A DNA stretch of 64,000 nucleotides, from the NCBI GenBank assembly GCA_035622275.1, contig DASPVQ010000027.1, positions 43,487 through 107,486 of the forward strand, given 5' to 3'. Each line of letters opens with the position of its first letter. Position 1 is the first letter of the stretch. Positions 18,759 to 26,621 of this stretch are shown here, in pieces. The DNA comes from Thermoplasmata archaeon. GTDB taxonomy: Archaea > Thermoplasmatota > Thermoplasmata > Lutacidiplasmatales > UBA184. Both the position numbers and the translations under genes were made by a program. The notes below the pieces were generated by a model that was not told the DNA's origin, did no database searches, and saw nothing but the letters and a program-made list of their open reading frames with translations.

Positions 18759-18885
18759 CCTACTACGAACTGTAGTAGCTACTTCCTTCCTTTCTTACTA
18801 CGTACCGTAGTAGCTACGGCGGACATCACCTACTACGATCCGTAGTAGGTTACGTCCCAATACCTACTACGACGCATAGTAGGTA
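18759..18885. repeat. Array of four spaced palindromes (TACTAC-GNNNN-GTAGTA)
   Basis: Four inverted repeats, each a 6-9 nt arm, a 5-nt centre beginning with G, and the complementary arm, lie at 18760-18778, 18796-18812, 18828-18850 and 18861-18885. Centres are GAACT, GTACC, GATCC and GACGC. Centre-to-centre spacing is 35, 35 and 34 nt. Units 1-2 continue as TAGTAGCTAC and units 3-4 as TAGTAGGT, suggesting pairwise duplication. Unit 4 has one arm mismatch. The array fills the gap between the convergent EF-2 and ogt stops. No promoter is expected there, so serial hairpin terminators or a REP-like intergenic element fit better than operators. Confidence 0.85.
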
Positions 18886-18925
18886 AGCGAACCGTTCGGC
18901 GCCGGGCGCGGGGATGGGCCGCGGT

Positions 18926-19507
18926 TCACGCCGTCGCGGAGGAGACGTCGAGCGTCCGCTGGGAGCGGTCCCGCGGCCCTTCGGCGGAGCGGGAGCGGAT
19001 CGGCCAGGCACCCTCGTGGTCGAGGAGCCAGCGCTTCCTCCAGAGGCCCAGTCCGTAACCGGTGATCGAGCCCCCGGTGCCGATCACGCGATGGCAGGGG
19101 ATCACGATCGGTATCGGATTGCGGGCCATGGCGCCGCCCACGGCCCGGGCGGACCCGCCGTAGCCGGCCCGACGGGCCAGCTCGGCGTAGGTGAGGGTCT
19201 GCCCCGCCCCGACGCCGCGCAGGGTCGCCCAGACGGTGCGGTCGAACTCGGAGGCGGTGTCCGGATCGACCTCGAGCTCGAAGCCGCGGCGGTCGCCGCG
19301 GAAGTACTCCTGGAGCTGGCGGGGCGGGCTGCCGGCGGGGAACGGCGCCTTGCGCCGGGCCGCACCGACCGGCGTACCGGTCTGGGCCACGCCGTTCTCG
19401 AGGAGGTCCACGACCCGCACGGTCGAACCGCGATAGGCGACGCGGAACGTACCGATCGGCGTGGGGACGTCCGCGAACTCGACGGAGAGGTCCACGGGCC
19501 GCGACAC
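18926..19507 (-). CDS. ogt: Methylated-DNA--protein-cysteine methyltransferase
   Basis: A 193-residue suicide DNA repair protein that transfers the methyl group from O6-methylguanine to its own cysteine. The active-site block IVIPCHRVIGTGGSITGYGLGLWRKRWLLD is split over two visible parts (PCHRV, then GYGLGLWRK). The DNA-recognition helix region is ARRAGYGGSARAVGGAMARNP. ATG at 19507. It faces EF-2 across the palindrome array and lies 22 nt downstream of radB? No: it is upstream-independent, with radB ending at 19530 behind it on the same strand. Confidence 0.93.
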   Translation of the reverse strand: MSRPVDLSVEFADVPTPIGTFRVAYRGSTVRVVDLLENGVAQTGTPVGAARRKAPFPAGSPPRQLQEYFRGDRRGFELEVDPDTASEFDRTVWATLRGVGAGQTLTYAELARRAGYGGSARAVGGAMARNPIPIVIPCHRVIGTGGSITGYGLGLWRKRWLLDHEGAWPIRSRSAEGPRDRSQRTLDVSSATA

Positions 19508-19529
19508 GCTGTCCTGCCTTATCTGCCTT

Positions 19530-20249
19530 CTAGTCCGCGGCGGGAGAGGTCGCGAAACGCTCCCCGCCGGCGACGGACTCGAGGCCCGTCGGCCCGATGC
19601 GGAACTCGGCCGAGGCCTCGGGCCGGCTCCGGTGCTTCACGAGGACCGCCCGCCGCCGCGCGCCGGCGAGGCGCTCGAAGCGCAGGATCGTCTTCGCCGC
19701 GTGGTTCAGGAACGATCCGCCGAGGGGCTCGAGGGTCCCCGCGCTCACGCTGCGCCAGACCTGGTTCGTGAGGACGACCGGGACCTCGGCCTGCAGGGCC
19801 GTCGCGACGAGCTCGGCGAGCTCCAGGCTGAGCGCCTGTCGCGCCTCGTCCTCGTCCGATCCCGACAGCGAGAGCCGGTAGTAGTAGGTCGCCGAGTCGA
19901 CGACGATCAGGCCGACCGGACGCTGGCCCTCCCGGGTGAGCGCGCAGGCGGTCGCGATCGCCCGCCCCTGCTCGGCGAGGTCGCGCGGCGTGGACAGGAG
20001 GATGCGGTGCAGCAGTCGCTCGAGCTCGTCGCCCGCGATCGCCCGGAGCCGGTCGACGCTCACCCCCTCGGTGTCGACGTAGAAGACCCAGCGGTCCTCC
20101 CGCGCGGCCCGGACCGCGAGCTCGAGGCAGAACAGCGTCTTGCCGCTCCCGCCCTCCCCGTAGATCTCGGTAAGGCAGTCGGTCTCGAGCCCCCCGCCGA
20201 GGAGGCCGTCGATCGATCCGATCCCCGTCGGCCAGCGCTCGGTCGGCAC
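19530..20249 (-). CDS. radB: DNA repair and recombination protein RadB
   Basis: A 239-residue RecA/RadA paralogue of euryarchaea. It has only the core ATPase: Walker A GEGGSGKT near residue 25, Walker B LIVVDSATYYY, and LTNQVW and GGSFLNHAAKTILRF motifs; it lacks the RadA helix-hairpin-helix N-domain. The GTG at 20249 puts the TATA-like ATTAAGGC (20273-20280) 28 nt upstream, predicting a leaderless message. The open frame continues upstream, but that part is antisense to nothing conserved and has no homology look. It may be co-transcribed with ogt downstream. Confidence 0.9.
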   Translation of the reverse strand: MPTERWPTGIGSIDGLLGGGLETDCLTEIYGEGGSGKTLFCLELAVRAAREDRWVFYVDTEGVSVDRLRAIAGDELERLLHRILLSTPRDLAEQGRAIATACALTREGQRPVGLIVVDSATYYYRLSLSGSDEDEARQALSLELAELVATALQAEVPVVLTNQVWRSVSAGTLEPLGGSFLNHAAKTILRFERLAGARRRAVLVKHRSRPEASAEFRIGPTGLESVAGGERFATSPAAD

Positions 20250-20272
20250 GCGGCTCGCGAGAGGGTCGAGGC

Positions 20273-20280
20273 GCCTTAAT
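20273..20280 (-). promoter_or_regulatory. TATA-like box of radB
   Basis: ATTAAGGC on the minus strand, about 28 nt before the GTG start; it overlaps the last codons of the upstream RNase J-like gene, so radB has its own promoter inside its neighbour's end. Confidence 0.5.
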
Positions 20281-21643
20281 GGCTCGGAGCGCGCGCCGCG
20301 CTCCCGATGCGGTAGGCTCTCCCGAGCTCGGGAGCGCGCACGGGGACGTCGGCGGACCCGAACGCTTCCGGATGCTCGGTGTGGATCGGGTAGACCGAGC
20401 GGGGCGCGACCGAGCGGACGATGTCGGCGAGCTCGGGCGCCGAGGCGTGGCCGCTCGCGTGCATCTGGTGGAACGCGAGCCCGAAGTGATCGAGCCAGTT
20501 GTGGAGCACCCGATCGTCGACGTCGTCCTCGCTGAACGGCTCGCTCATCGAGTGGACGAAGGGGGCGCCGCGCGGGGGTCGCAGGTCGATCAGCTCGGCG
20601 AAGTGCGGGAGGTCCAGCGCGAGCAGGTAGCGGCGTCCTTGGCCGCGCACTTCCTCGGCCGACAGCGCGGTCTCGAGGTACGGGCGCTCCCAGAGCGACG
20701 ATCGCTGCTTCTTGCGGGCGTAGACCCGTAGACCCTCGGCGCGGCCCGGGACCGGTATCGATCCGGCCCGGAACCGGGGCGCCACCGCGCTCAGGAGATG
20801 CGCGGTGCGGGCCGAGACGACGAGCTCTCGGTCCGCGGCCAGCGCCGCGGTGTGGAGCGTGACGAGGCGGTCGACGTCGCGCGGGTAGGTGCACGCGAGC
20901 GCGAGACGCTCTTCCGACGCGAGGATCCGGTCCACGCCCTCCCGCACCCCCGCCTCGCTCAGGTTCGCGCGCGCGTCGGGGCCGGCCCGCGTGCCCTCGA
21001 TGAGGAGCCCGTCGACCCGCTCCTGGGTGGCCGCCGCGACGAACGCAAGGGTATCGGCGGCCCGCGGACCGTGCGCGCGGAAGTCCCCCGTGTACGCGAG
21101 GCTTCCCTCGGAGGTGCGCACGAGGAAGCCGAAGGCGAACGGGATCGAGTGGTCGACGGGGAACGGTACGACCTCGATGCCGCCGACGCGGATCCGCTCC
21201 CCGCCGTGGAAGAGCCGCCACGGATGCTCGCCGTAGCGCATCTGGGTCGTCGACGTCTCGATCGCGTCGAGCAGCGTCTTGGTCCCCTCGCCGACGTGGA
21301 CCGGGATCTCCGGATCGAGGAGGTGGAGGTAGCCGGCGTGGTCGGCGTGCGCGTGGCTGACGAACACCGCGTGCACCTCCGGCGGCCGGTAGGCGAGCTC
21401 GGCGTCGGCCAGCGCGGCCCGCGAGTACAGACCCGGCAGGGCGGGGATCAGGTCGAATTCGAGGAGGTCCTTCGCCGGGCAGGTCGATCGGGGTCGGAGG
21501 TAGTTCACGTAGAACTCCTGCGCGCGGCGCGAGAACGACGGTCCGAAGTCGAACAGGACGCGGTCCGGGCCGTCCTCGATGAGGATCTTGTTGCCACCGA
21601 TCTCGCGCACGCCGCCGAGAAAGGTGACCGTCGCCCGGCCCAC
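20276..21643 (-). CDS. RNase J-like metallo-beta-lactamase nuclease
   Basis: A 455-residue MBL-fold protein. It begins VTFLGGVREIGGNKILIEDG, the typical RNase J/CPSF-like N-terminus, and has the metal motif HAHADHAGYL, YTGDFRAHG, and late VHSMSEPFSEDD and HASGHASAPE blocks of the beta-CASP family. Archaeal members are 5'-3' exonucleases or endonucleases in RNA decay (established for the family, not shown here). I chose the GTG at 21643 because it leaves four residues before the conserved strand. The long upstream frame runs antisense to the VOC gene. The exosome operon begins shortly beyond, so RNA-processing genes cluster here. Confidence 0.82.
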   Translation of the reverse strand: MGRATVTFLGGVREIGGNKILIEDGPDRVLFDFGPSFSRRAQEFYVNYLRPRSTCPAKDLLEFDLIPALPGLYSRAALADAELAYRPPEVHAVFVSHAHADHAGYLHLLDPEIPVHVGEGTKTLLDAIETSTTQMRYGEHPWRLFHGGERIRVGGIEVVPFPVDHSIPFAFGFLVRTSEGSLAYTGDFRAHGPRAADTLAFVAAATQERVDGLLIEGTRAGPDARANLSEAGVREGVDRILASEERLALACTYPRDVDRLVTLHTAALAADRELVVSARTAHLLSAVAPRFRAGSIPVPGRAEGLRVYARKKQRSSLWERPYLETALSAEEVRGQGRRYLLALDLPHFAELIDLRPPRGAPFVHSMSEPFSEDDVDDRVLHNWLDHFGLAFHQMHASGHASAPELADIVRSVAPRSVYPIHTEHPEAFGSADVPVRAPELGRAYRIGSAARAPSH

Positions 21644-21724
21644 GCCGGGCCACGAGCGCTCGCGCCTTAGGGGTTTCGCGCTGTGCGGGGAACACCCCGG
21701 CCCGTGCCGGGGCCGGGGGATCCG

Positions 21725-22141
21725 ATGGGATTCGTGTATACCGGTCTTCGGGTGACCGACCTCGAGCGTTCCCTGCGCTTCTACCGCGACGGGCTCGGGC
21801 TGGTCGAGCGCGGACGCGGCACGATGAGCCACGGCGGCACCTTCGTCGGCCTCGAGGATCCGTCGACCCACTTTCAGCTCGAGTTGAACGTCTATCCGCC
21901 GGACTCGCCGTACGCGTCCCCCTACTCGGTCGGGGAGGGGCTCGACCACCTCGGCGTCGAGGTCCCCGACGCCCGGGCGGTCATCGAGCGCCTGCGCGCG
22001 ATGGGGGCCCGGATCGCGATCGAGCCCTGGCTCGAGCGCGACCGCTACTGGATCGGGTTCGTCGAGGACCCGGACGGGATTTGGATCGAGATCCAGAGCG
22101 CCGTGCCCGCGCCGCCTAGCGGGCCTTCAGCACCTTCTTGA
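21725..22141 (+). CDS. VOC (glyoxalase/dioxygenase) superfamily protein
   Basis: A 138-residue two-module VOC fold. It shows YTGLRVTDLERSLRFYRDGLGL, a central GLDHLGVEVPD and the final DPDGIWIEIQS. The metal-ligand positions His and Glu of the family are seen in the last two blocks. A glyoxalase I-like role is possible, but the substrate is not predictable. ATG at 21725. The 3' end overlaps the convergent rpo12 gene by 26 nt. A paralogue of similar length is at 51591. Confidence 0.8.
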   Translation: MGFVYTGLRVTDLERSLRFYRDGLGLVERGRGTMSHGGTFVGLEDPSTHFQLELNVYPPDSPYASPYSVGEGLDHLGVEVPDARAVIERLRAMGARIAIEPWLERDRYWIGFVEDPDGIWIEIQSAVPAPPSGPSAPS

Positions 22142-22250
22142 CGTTCGGGTGCTCCTTGGTGAAGATCTTCCCACCGCAGTTGTCGCACCGCACGCCGAAG
22201 AGGTTCGCGTCGGAGGGGAGGGCTTCCCCGCACCGGATGCAGCGGAACAT
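22116..22250 (-). CDS. rpo12: DNA-directed RNA polymerase subunit Rpo12 (RpoP)
   Basis: A 44-residue zinc protein of archaeal RNA polymerase (eukaryotic Rpb12 counterpart). It opens MFRCIRCGE, has a second pair in VRCDNCGGKIF, and ends with the basic tail KKVLKAR, all standard for Rpo12. I read it directly from the minus strand, where ATG 22250 and TAG 22116 bound 45 codons. It lies 27 nt downstream of eL43 as the last gene of the exosome superoperon. It overlaps the convergent VOC gene by 26 nt. Confidence 0.95.
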   Translation of the reverse strand: MFRCIRCGEALPSDANLFGVRCDNCGGKIFTKEHPNVKKVLKAR

Positions 22251-22277
22251 GGAGACCGTTCGAGCGGGCCCGCGGGC

Positions 22278-22547
22278 TTAAGCCTTGCCGCCGCCGGCGT
22301 CCTTCTCCGTTCGCGTGATCGGCGGCGGCGGAGCGAAGACGTAGGCGTTCGAGGCGAAGCGCGTCCCGCACCGCCGGCACTCGAAGATGCCGCTCGCGAC
22401 CCGGTGGAGCGTCGACGTCGAGCAGCGAGGGCACGGCGCGTTCCGCGATCGGTTCCGGTCGATCTCGAGCACGCGGCGGCGGATCCGGATCCCGTAGCGC
22501 GGCCCCATCCAGCCAGTCCGGCCGACCTTCTTCGTCCGCTTGCTCAT
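22278..22547 (-). CDS. rpl37ae: Large ribosomal subunit protein eL43 (L37Ae)
   Basis: An 89-residue zinc-ribbon ribosomal protein. It starts [19 protein letters not shown], has the internal IRRRVLEID, and the C4 zinc site CPRC...CRRCG around residues 39-61, as in archaeal/eukaryotic eL43. The C-terminal tail is proline-rich. The stop is followed by rpo12, and the start overlaps the rrp42 stop by four nt. This order is conserved in many archaeal exosome operons. Confidence 0.96.
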   Translation of the reverse strand: MSKRTKKVGRTGWMGPRYGIRIRRRVLEIDRNRSRNAPCPRCSTSTLHRVASGIFECRRCGTRFASNAYVFAPPPPITRTEKDAGGGKA

Positions 22548-23332
22548 GCGCCCTTCCCCGTCGCGATCGCGCGCATCCGGTCACCGTGGCGGAACGCCCG
22601 CTCGACGACCGACTTCACGTCGTCGGGGGAGAACGCACCGATCAGTCCCTTCTGCATCGCGACGATCTGTCCGGCTTCGTCGGTCGCCACCGTGATCCGA
22701 CCCTGGCAGGCCCGCTCCTCGTCGAACGTCGGGTCGACGACGATCGCGTCGCCGAGCCGCACGAAGGTGCACTCGACCGGCTGGTGGCGGACTTCGAGGG
22801 GAAAATCGGCGTCGGCGATGCCGAAGCGCTGGGCCGGCACGACGGTGTGGGTGAGGGCCGTCAGCGCGGCGAGGAGCGAGGCGTCGATGAGGTTCCCGCC
22901 GTGGTCGAGGATGTGAACATCGACGTAGCAGACCCAGCTCTTCTCGCCGGGGGTGACGCACAGCCGCGTCAGGTCGATCGTCTCCGCCGCGCGGATCGCG
23001 CGATCGACGACCCGGGAGACCTCGATCGCGCCCGGCTGGGGGGGCCCGGGCTCGAAGATCGGGCTGGAGAGGGGCACGAGCTCGGCGTTCGTGGTCAGCA
23101 CGCCGGCGTTCGGCGTGTCGGGGAACGGTTTGCCCGGCTCCAGCTTGATGCCCGCGACGGCCGTGGTGTCGCCGATGCGGACGAGCCCCGAGCCGTCCGC
23201 GGTCACCACGAAGCCCGGCTCGACCGAGATCGGCCGGTACTCGTCGGCGCCCCGGCCGTCGAGGCGCTTGCCGCTCCCGGCGAGCTCGAGGATGTGCGTC
23301 GTCAGGATCTCGGCCGTGACCTCTTCGCTCAT
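22544..23332 (-). CDS. rrp42: Exosome subunit Rrp42 (RNase PH-like, non-catalytic)
   Basis: A 262-residue RNase PH-fold subunit of the archaeal exosome ring. The block [20 protein letters not shown] is typical, and the later [18 protein letters not shown] and the [14 protein letters not shown] motif mark it as Rrp42 rather than Rrp41. Rrp42 lacks the catalytic aspartate and forms heterodimers with Rrp41 (established for the family). ATG at 23332 overlaps the rrp41 stop (23329), so translation is coupled. The middle of the ring-forming operon. Confidence 0.95.
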   Translation of the reverse strand: MSEEVTAEILTTHILELAGSGKRLDGRGADEYRPISVEPGFVVTADGSGLVRIGDTTAVAGIKLEPGKPFPDTPNAGVLTTNAELVPLSSPIFEPGPPQPGAIEVSRVVDRAIRAAETIDLTRLCVTPGEKSWVCYVDVHILDHGGNLIDASLLAALTALTHTVVPAQRFGIADADFPLEVRHQPVECTFVRLGDAIVVDPTFDEERACQGRITVATDEAGQIVAMQKGLIGAFSPDDVKSVVERAFRHGDRMRAIATGKGA

Positions 23333-24078
23333 GCCGCCGTCTCCGTCGGCGCGCTCGCGTAGCGCTCGCGCAACGCCTGCTTCATGAGGTCGTGGAGGTG
23401 GCGGCAGCCGGCGACGCCGAGATCGAGCGCCTGGGCGAGTTCCTCGCGCGTCAGGTGGCCCTCCATCTGGAGGAGCACGAGCCGGCCGGACTGCGGGACG
23501 ATCGCCATCGGAAGGTCCGCCTCGCCGAAGTTGTCCTCTTCCTTCTTGAGGTCGAGGACGATCGCGCCGCCGGCCTTGCCGACGGCGACCGCGGGCAGGA
23601 GGTCGACCATCGGGATGCCCGCGTCCGCGAGCGCGACCGAGGCGGCGACGATCCCCGCGCACCGGGTGCCGGCGTTGGCCTGCAGTACCTCGATATAGAC
23701 GTCGATGCTCGTGCGGGGGAATTCCTCGACGAACACCACGCTCTCGAGCGCCTCCGCGATCACCTTGCTGATCTCCTGGGATCGGCGGTCGAGGCCGGGC
23801 CGCTTGCGCTCGTCGACGCTGAAGGCGGCCATGTTGTACTTGCACTGGATGACGGCCTTCGTGTTCTGCTGGAGGTGGCGAGGGTGCACCTCCCGCGGCC
23901 CGTAGACCGCGGCCATCACCTTGTTCGCTCCCCACTCCACGAACGCCGAACCGTCGGCGTGATGGAGCGCCCCCGCCCGGATCCGGATCGCGCGCAGCTC
24001 GTCGACGCGTCGCCCGTCGATCCGGAGCCCCTCGGGGCTCAGCAGCACCGGCACCTCCTTGGCTCCCACACTTCCCAT
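23329..24078 (-). CDS. rrp41: Exosome catalytic subunit Rrp41
   Basis: A 249-residue phosphorolytic 3'-5' exonuclease of the exosome. It has [29 protein letters not shown], an [15 protein letters not shown] helix and the catalytic segment [15 protein letters not shown], where the last Asp binds catalysis-related metal/phosphate. I chose the ATG at 24078 because CAGGAGGT lies eight nt upstream; a GTG at 24102, overlapping the rrp4 stop, gives eight extra residues. Stop overlaps rrp42 by four nt. Confidence 0.96.
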   Translation of the reverse strand: MGSVGAKEVPVLLSPEGLRIDGRRVDELRAIRIRAGALHHADGSAFVEWGANKVMAAVYGPREVHPRHLQQNTKAVIQCKYNMAAFSVDERKRPGLDRRSQEISKVIAEALESVVFVEEFPRTSIDVYIEVLQANAGTRCAGIVAASVALADAGIPMVDLLPAVAVGKAGGAIVLDLKKEEDNFGEADLPMAIVPQSGRLVLLQMEGHLTREELAQALDLGVAGCRHLHDLMKQALRERYASAPTETAA

Positions 24079-24098
24079 CGTTGATACCTCCTGGAACG

Positions 24099-24968
24099 TC
24101 ACTCGGTCTCGGTGCCCTCCGAGGGCTCCGGGTCGAGATCGAGGTCGGGGTCCCGATCCTCGGGCGGACTCGAGCGGAACGGGGGCTCGGGAGCGTCCCG
24201 CCGCGCGCTCTCGGAGAGCGGGTCGTGCGGGCCCTCCTCGGCCGTGGGCCCGGTCGAGCGCAGGTAGCTATCGACCCGCTCGGTCAGCCCGCTGCGGTGG
24301 CCCTCTTCGTCGATCATGCGGAGCACGTCGCGGACCCGCTCGATCGCGGCGGGATCGCCGTCGACCCAGATCCGGCCGTTCTCCCCGACGACCATCTTCG
24401 CGCCGGTCCGCTGGAGGATCGTCTGGATCATCGAGCCGCCCCGCCCGACGACCCGGGGGACGCGGGCCGGCGAGATGCTGACGATCGTGCCGCCCTCGAG
24501 CTTGCCGAGTCCCTCGCCGTTCATCGTGACGCCGATGCGCCCGGTCGCGTCCAGGTTCTCCACCTGCACCACGACCGCGTCCCCGACCCGCAGGAACTGC
24601 TCGGTCTCGCCGACCTCGATCTTCCACGGTGTCCCGGTCATGTGCAGCGGCGCCCAGCGCGGCGCGCCGATGTCGAGCAGCCAGAAGGTGCCCTGCACGT
24701 CCGTGACGGTTCCGAGGACGACATCGGTCGGCTTCGGGATGTAGCGCCCCGACAGTGGGATCACCCGGACGAACGGCGGTCGCGGCGACAACAGGCCCAG
24801 GACGCTCGCGTAGACGCGTCCGCCGACGCGGTAGGTTCCCGGACCGGGCTTGAGGCCGCGGCTCGGGAGCTCCTCCCCGGGTAGAACTAGAGTACGGCCC
24901 CCCGCGACCGGCGGGGCCGAGCCCTCGCGGCCGTGCCGGCGGGGGCCGGGACGATGACCTCGAGCCAT
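24099..24968 (-). CDS. rrp4: Exosome RNA-binding subunit Rrp4
   Basis: A 289-residue cap protein with an N-terminal domain ([15 protein letters not shown]), an S1 domain ([20 protein letters not shown]) and a KH domain with [15 protein letters not shown], followed by an acidic low-complexity tail of about 50 residues ([15 protein letters not shown]). The acidic tail is longer than usual for the family. The ATG at 24968 has a TATA-like GTTAAATAGG (about 25008-25018, minus strand) within the 3' end of SBDS, so it may have its own promoter within the superoperon. Confidence 0.94.
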   Translation of the reverse strand: MARGHRPGPRRHGREGSAPPVAGGRTLVLPGEELPSRGLKPGPGTYRVGGRVYASVLGLLSPRPPFVRVIPLSGRYIPKPTDVVLGTVTDVQGTFWLLDIGAPRWAPLHMTGTPWKIEVGETEQFLRVGDAVVVQVENLDATGRIGVTMNGEGLGKLEGGTIVSISPARVPRVVGRGGSMIQTILQRTGAKMVVGENGRIWVDGDPAAIERVRDVLRMIDEEGHRSGLTERVDSYLRSTGPTAEEGPHDPLSESARRDAPEPPFRSSPPEDRDPDLDLDPEPSEGTETE

Positions 24969-25004
24969 TGTACGTGCTGCACCGGGCCGCGCGACGGAGG
25001 TGGC

Positions 25005-25700
25005 CTATTTAACTAACGCGGTCTCGGCGGCGCCGCGCGTGCGCGCGTTGAGCCTCTCGTAGAGCTCCGTCTGCACACCGGCGGGGATCTCCAGGATCCC
25101 GCTCCACGAGCCGTCGCCCAGCCACTGCTCGTCGAGCAGCCGGCCGAGCCCCTTCAGGTCGCCGATCACCCGCGGGTAGTGCTGCGCGGGGAGCTTCACG
25201 CGGACCTTCACGACGTCCAGGCGGATCGGCAACAGCGGGCGGAGTTTCGCGAGGACCTCCTGCACCTGCGCATCGACGGGCCGGAACGGGTCGACGTGGA
25301 CCTTCGCCTCGACCATCGCGGCCTCGATCCGCGCGCTCGGGTGCGGGGCGCCGGTCTGCGGGTTCATGGCGTTGCGGGCGATGGTCGCGACGATCTGCCG
25401 CCGCTTCGCCTCCTGCAGGCGGTGCCGCTGCTCCGTGGTGATCTGGACCTCGCCCTTCAGCACGATCTGCTTGGCGATCTCGGCAAGGCTCCGCGTGTGG
25501 AACGTCCGCTCCAGGTGCTCCTCGGAGATCTTGTCGCCCTTCTTCGCGTCCTTGAAGACCTGGTCGAGGGCCAGCTTGTCGGCGAGATCGACAACCTTGC
25601 CGTCCTTGATCGCCTGGACGGCCTCGGGGTCGACGAGGACCTCGAAGCGCGAGCCGCCGGTCTCCCAGCGGGCGATCACCGCATCCTCGACCTTGACCAT
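25005..25700 (-). CDS. Ribosome maturation factor SBDS/Sdo1
   Basis: A 231-residue SBDS protein that helps release anti-association factors from the large subunit (eukaryotic role; the archaeal role is inferred). The visible blocks are VKVEDAVIARWETGGSRFEVLVDP, KISEEHLERTFHTRSLAEIAKQIVLKGEVQITTEQR, and the C-terminal domain with QVQEVLAKLRPLLPIRLDVVKVRVKLPA. Length and three-domain layout are normal. It lies between psmA (28 nt upstream) and rrp4 in a conserved archaeal cluster. Confidence 0.95.
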   Translation of the reverse strand: MVKVEDAVIARWETGGSRFEVLVDPEAVQAIKDGKVVDLADKLALDQVFKDAKKGDKISEEHLERTFHTRSLAEIAKQIVLKGEVQITTEQRHRLQEAKRRQIVATIARNAMNPQTGAPHPSARIEAAMVEAKVHVDPFRPVDAQVQEVLAKLRPLLPIRLDVVKVRVKLPAQHYPRVIGDLKGLGRLLDEQWLGDGSWSGILEIPAGVQTELYERLNARTRGAAETALVK

Positions 25701-25727
25701 CGGCGCCTCTCCCGGCGCGCCGCCCGA

Positions 25728-26483
25728 CTAGGACTTCGCGCCCTTGCCGGCGGAGCCGGTGCCGGGGAGCCGCGCGACGTACTTCTGGATGTCGTCCGTG
25801 GCCAGGCGGACCATCCCCCGGGCGGGCTCGACCGTGCAGACCTCGACCTGGGCGAGGCTCCCGCCCTCGTCGAGCCCTGCTCGCAGGCCCTCGAGCGCGA
25901 GCAGGATCGCACCGTCGCGGTCCAGGCCCGCGCGGTACTTCTGCTCGAAGAGGTCCATGACCGGCCCCTTGTTGCCGCCGGTGCTCGCCGCACGGAAGCT
26001 CGTCAGCGAGCCGGACGGCTCCGTCTCGAACAGGTGGATTCCCGTGTCGTCGTAACCGCCGACCAACAGGGCCGTGCCGAACGGTCGGACCCCACCGAAC
26101 TGGGTGTACTGCTGCTTGTAGTCGCAGATGCGCCGAACGAGGAGCTCGACCGCCATCGATTCCGCGTAGGTCACGCGGTTCACCTGGGCGACCAGCCGCG
26201 CGTAATCGACCAGCACCCGCGCATCCGCGACCAGGCCGGCGGTCGCGCAGGCGACGTGCTCGTCGATCTCGTGGATCTTCTCCAGGCTCGCGGCCTCGGC
26301 CAGCTTCGGGTTCGGTATCCGCCGGTCGGCGATCAGGACCACCCCATCGGCATAGACGACGCCGGCGGTCGTCGCGCCGCGGCGGACCGCCTCGCGCGCA
26401 TACTCGACCTGGAACAGTCGACCGTCGGGAGAGAAGACCGTGATCGCCCGGTCGTAGGCCATCTGGCCGGGTTGCATCTCCAT
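25728..26483 (-). CDS. psmA: Proteasome subunit alpha
   Basis: A 251-residue alpha subunit of the 20S proteasome. It has the alpha N-terminal signature YDRAITVFSPDGRLFQVEYAREAVRRG, then GVVLIADRRI, CATAGLVADARVLVDYAR and YKQQYTQFGGVRPFG. It lacks the catalytic N-terminal threonine, as expected for alpha. First gene of the superoperon, with a TATA box at 26515-26523 on the minus strand. The C-terminal tail is Gly/Ser-rich. A beta subunit is not present in the window. Confidence 0.96.
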   Translation of the reverse strand: MEMQPGQMAYDRAITVFSPDGRLFQVEYAREAVRRGATTAGVVYADGVVLIADRRIPNPKLAEAASLEKIHEIDEHVACATAGLVADARVLVDYARLVAQVNRVTYAESMAVELLVRRICDYKQQYTQFGGVRPFGTALLVGGYDDTGIHLFETEPSGSLTSFRAASTGGNKGPVMDLFEQKYRAGLDRDGAILLALEGLRAGLDEGGSLAQVEVCTVEPARGMVRLATDDIQKYVARLPGTGSAGKGAKS

Positions 26484-26514
26484 CGGTGCGCCTCGCGGCG
26501 GGCACTCGGGTCCC

Positions 26515-26523
26515 CTTTATAAC
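26515..26523 (-). promoter_or_regulatory. TATA box of the proteasome/exosome superoperon
   Basis: GTTATAAAG on the minus strand, about 36 nt before the psmA ATG, is the best TATA box in this region and should drive the seven-gene block down to rpo12. Confidence 0.65.
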
Positions 26524-26621
26524 GGGGCCCCGGGCAGTAACGCGGCCGATAGCCGGTTACGCCTCGTCGCTCGGGCGTCGGCGTGCCGGTCGCGCCGCGT
26601 CGACAAGGGTAAGAGCGCCGC

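Noticed and set aside
18759..18885. CRISPR array
   Set aside because: Units are short palindromes whose conserved part is only 17-25 nt, with 10-18 nt between units and variable centres; there is no long direct repeat and no cas gene nearby.
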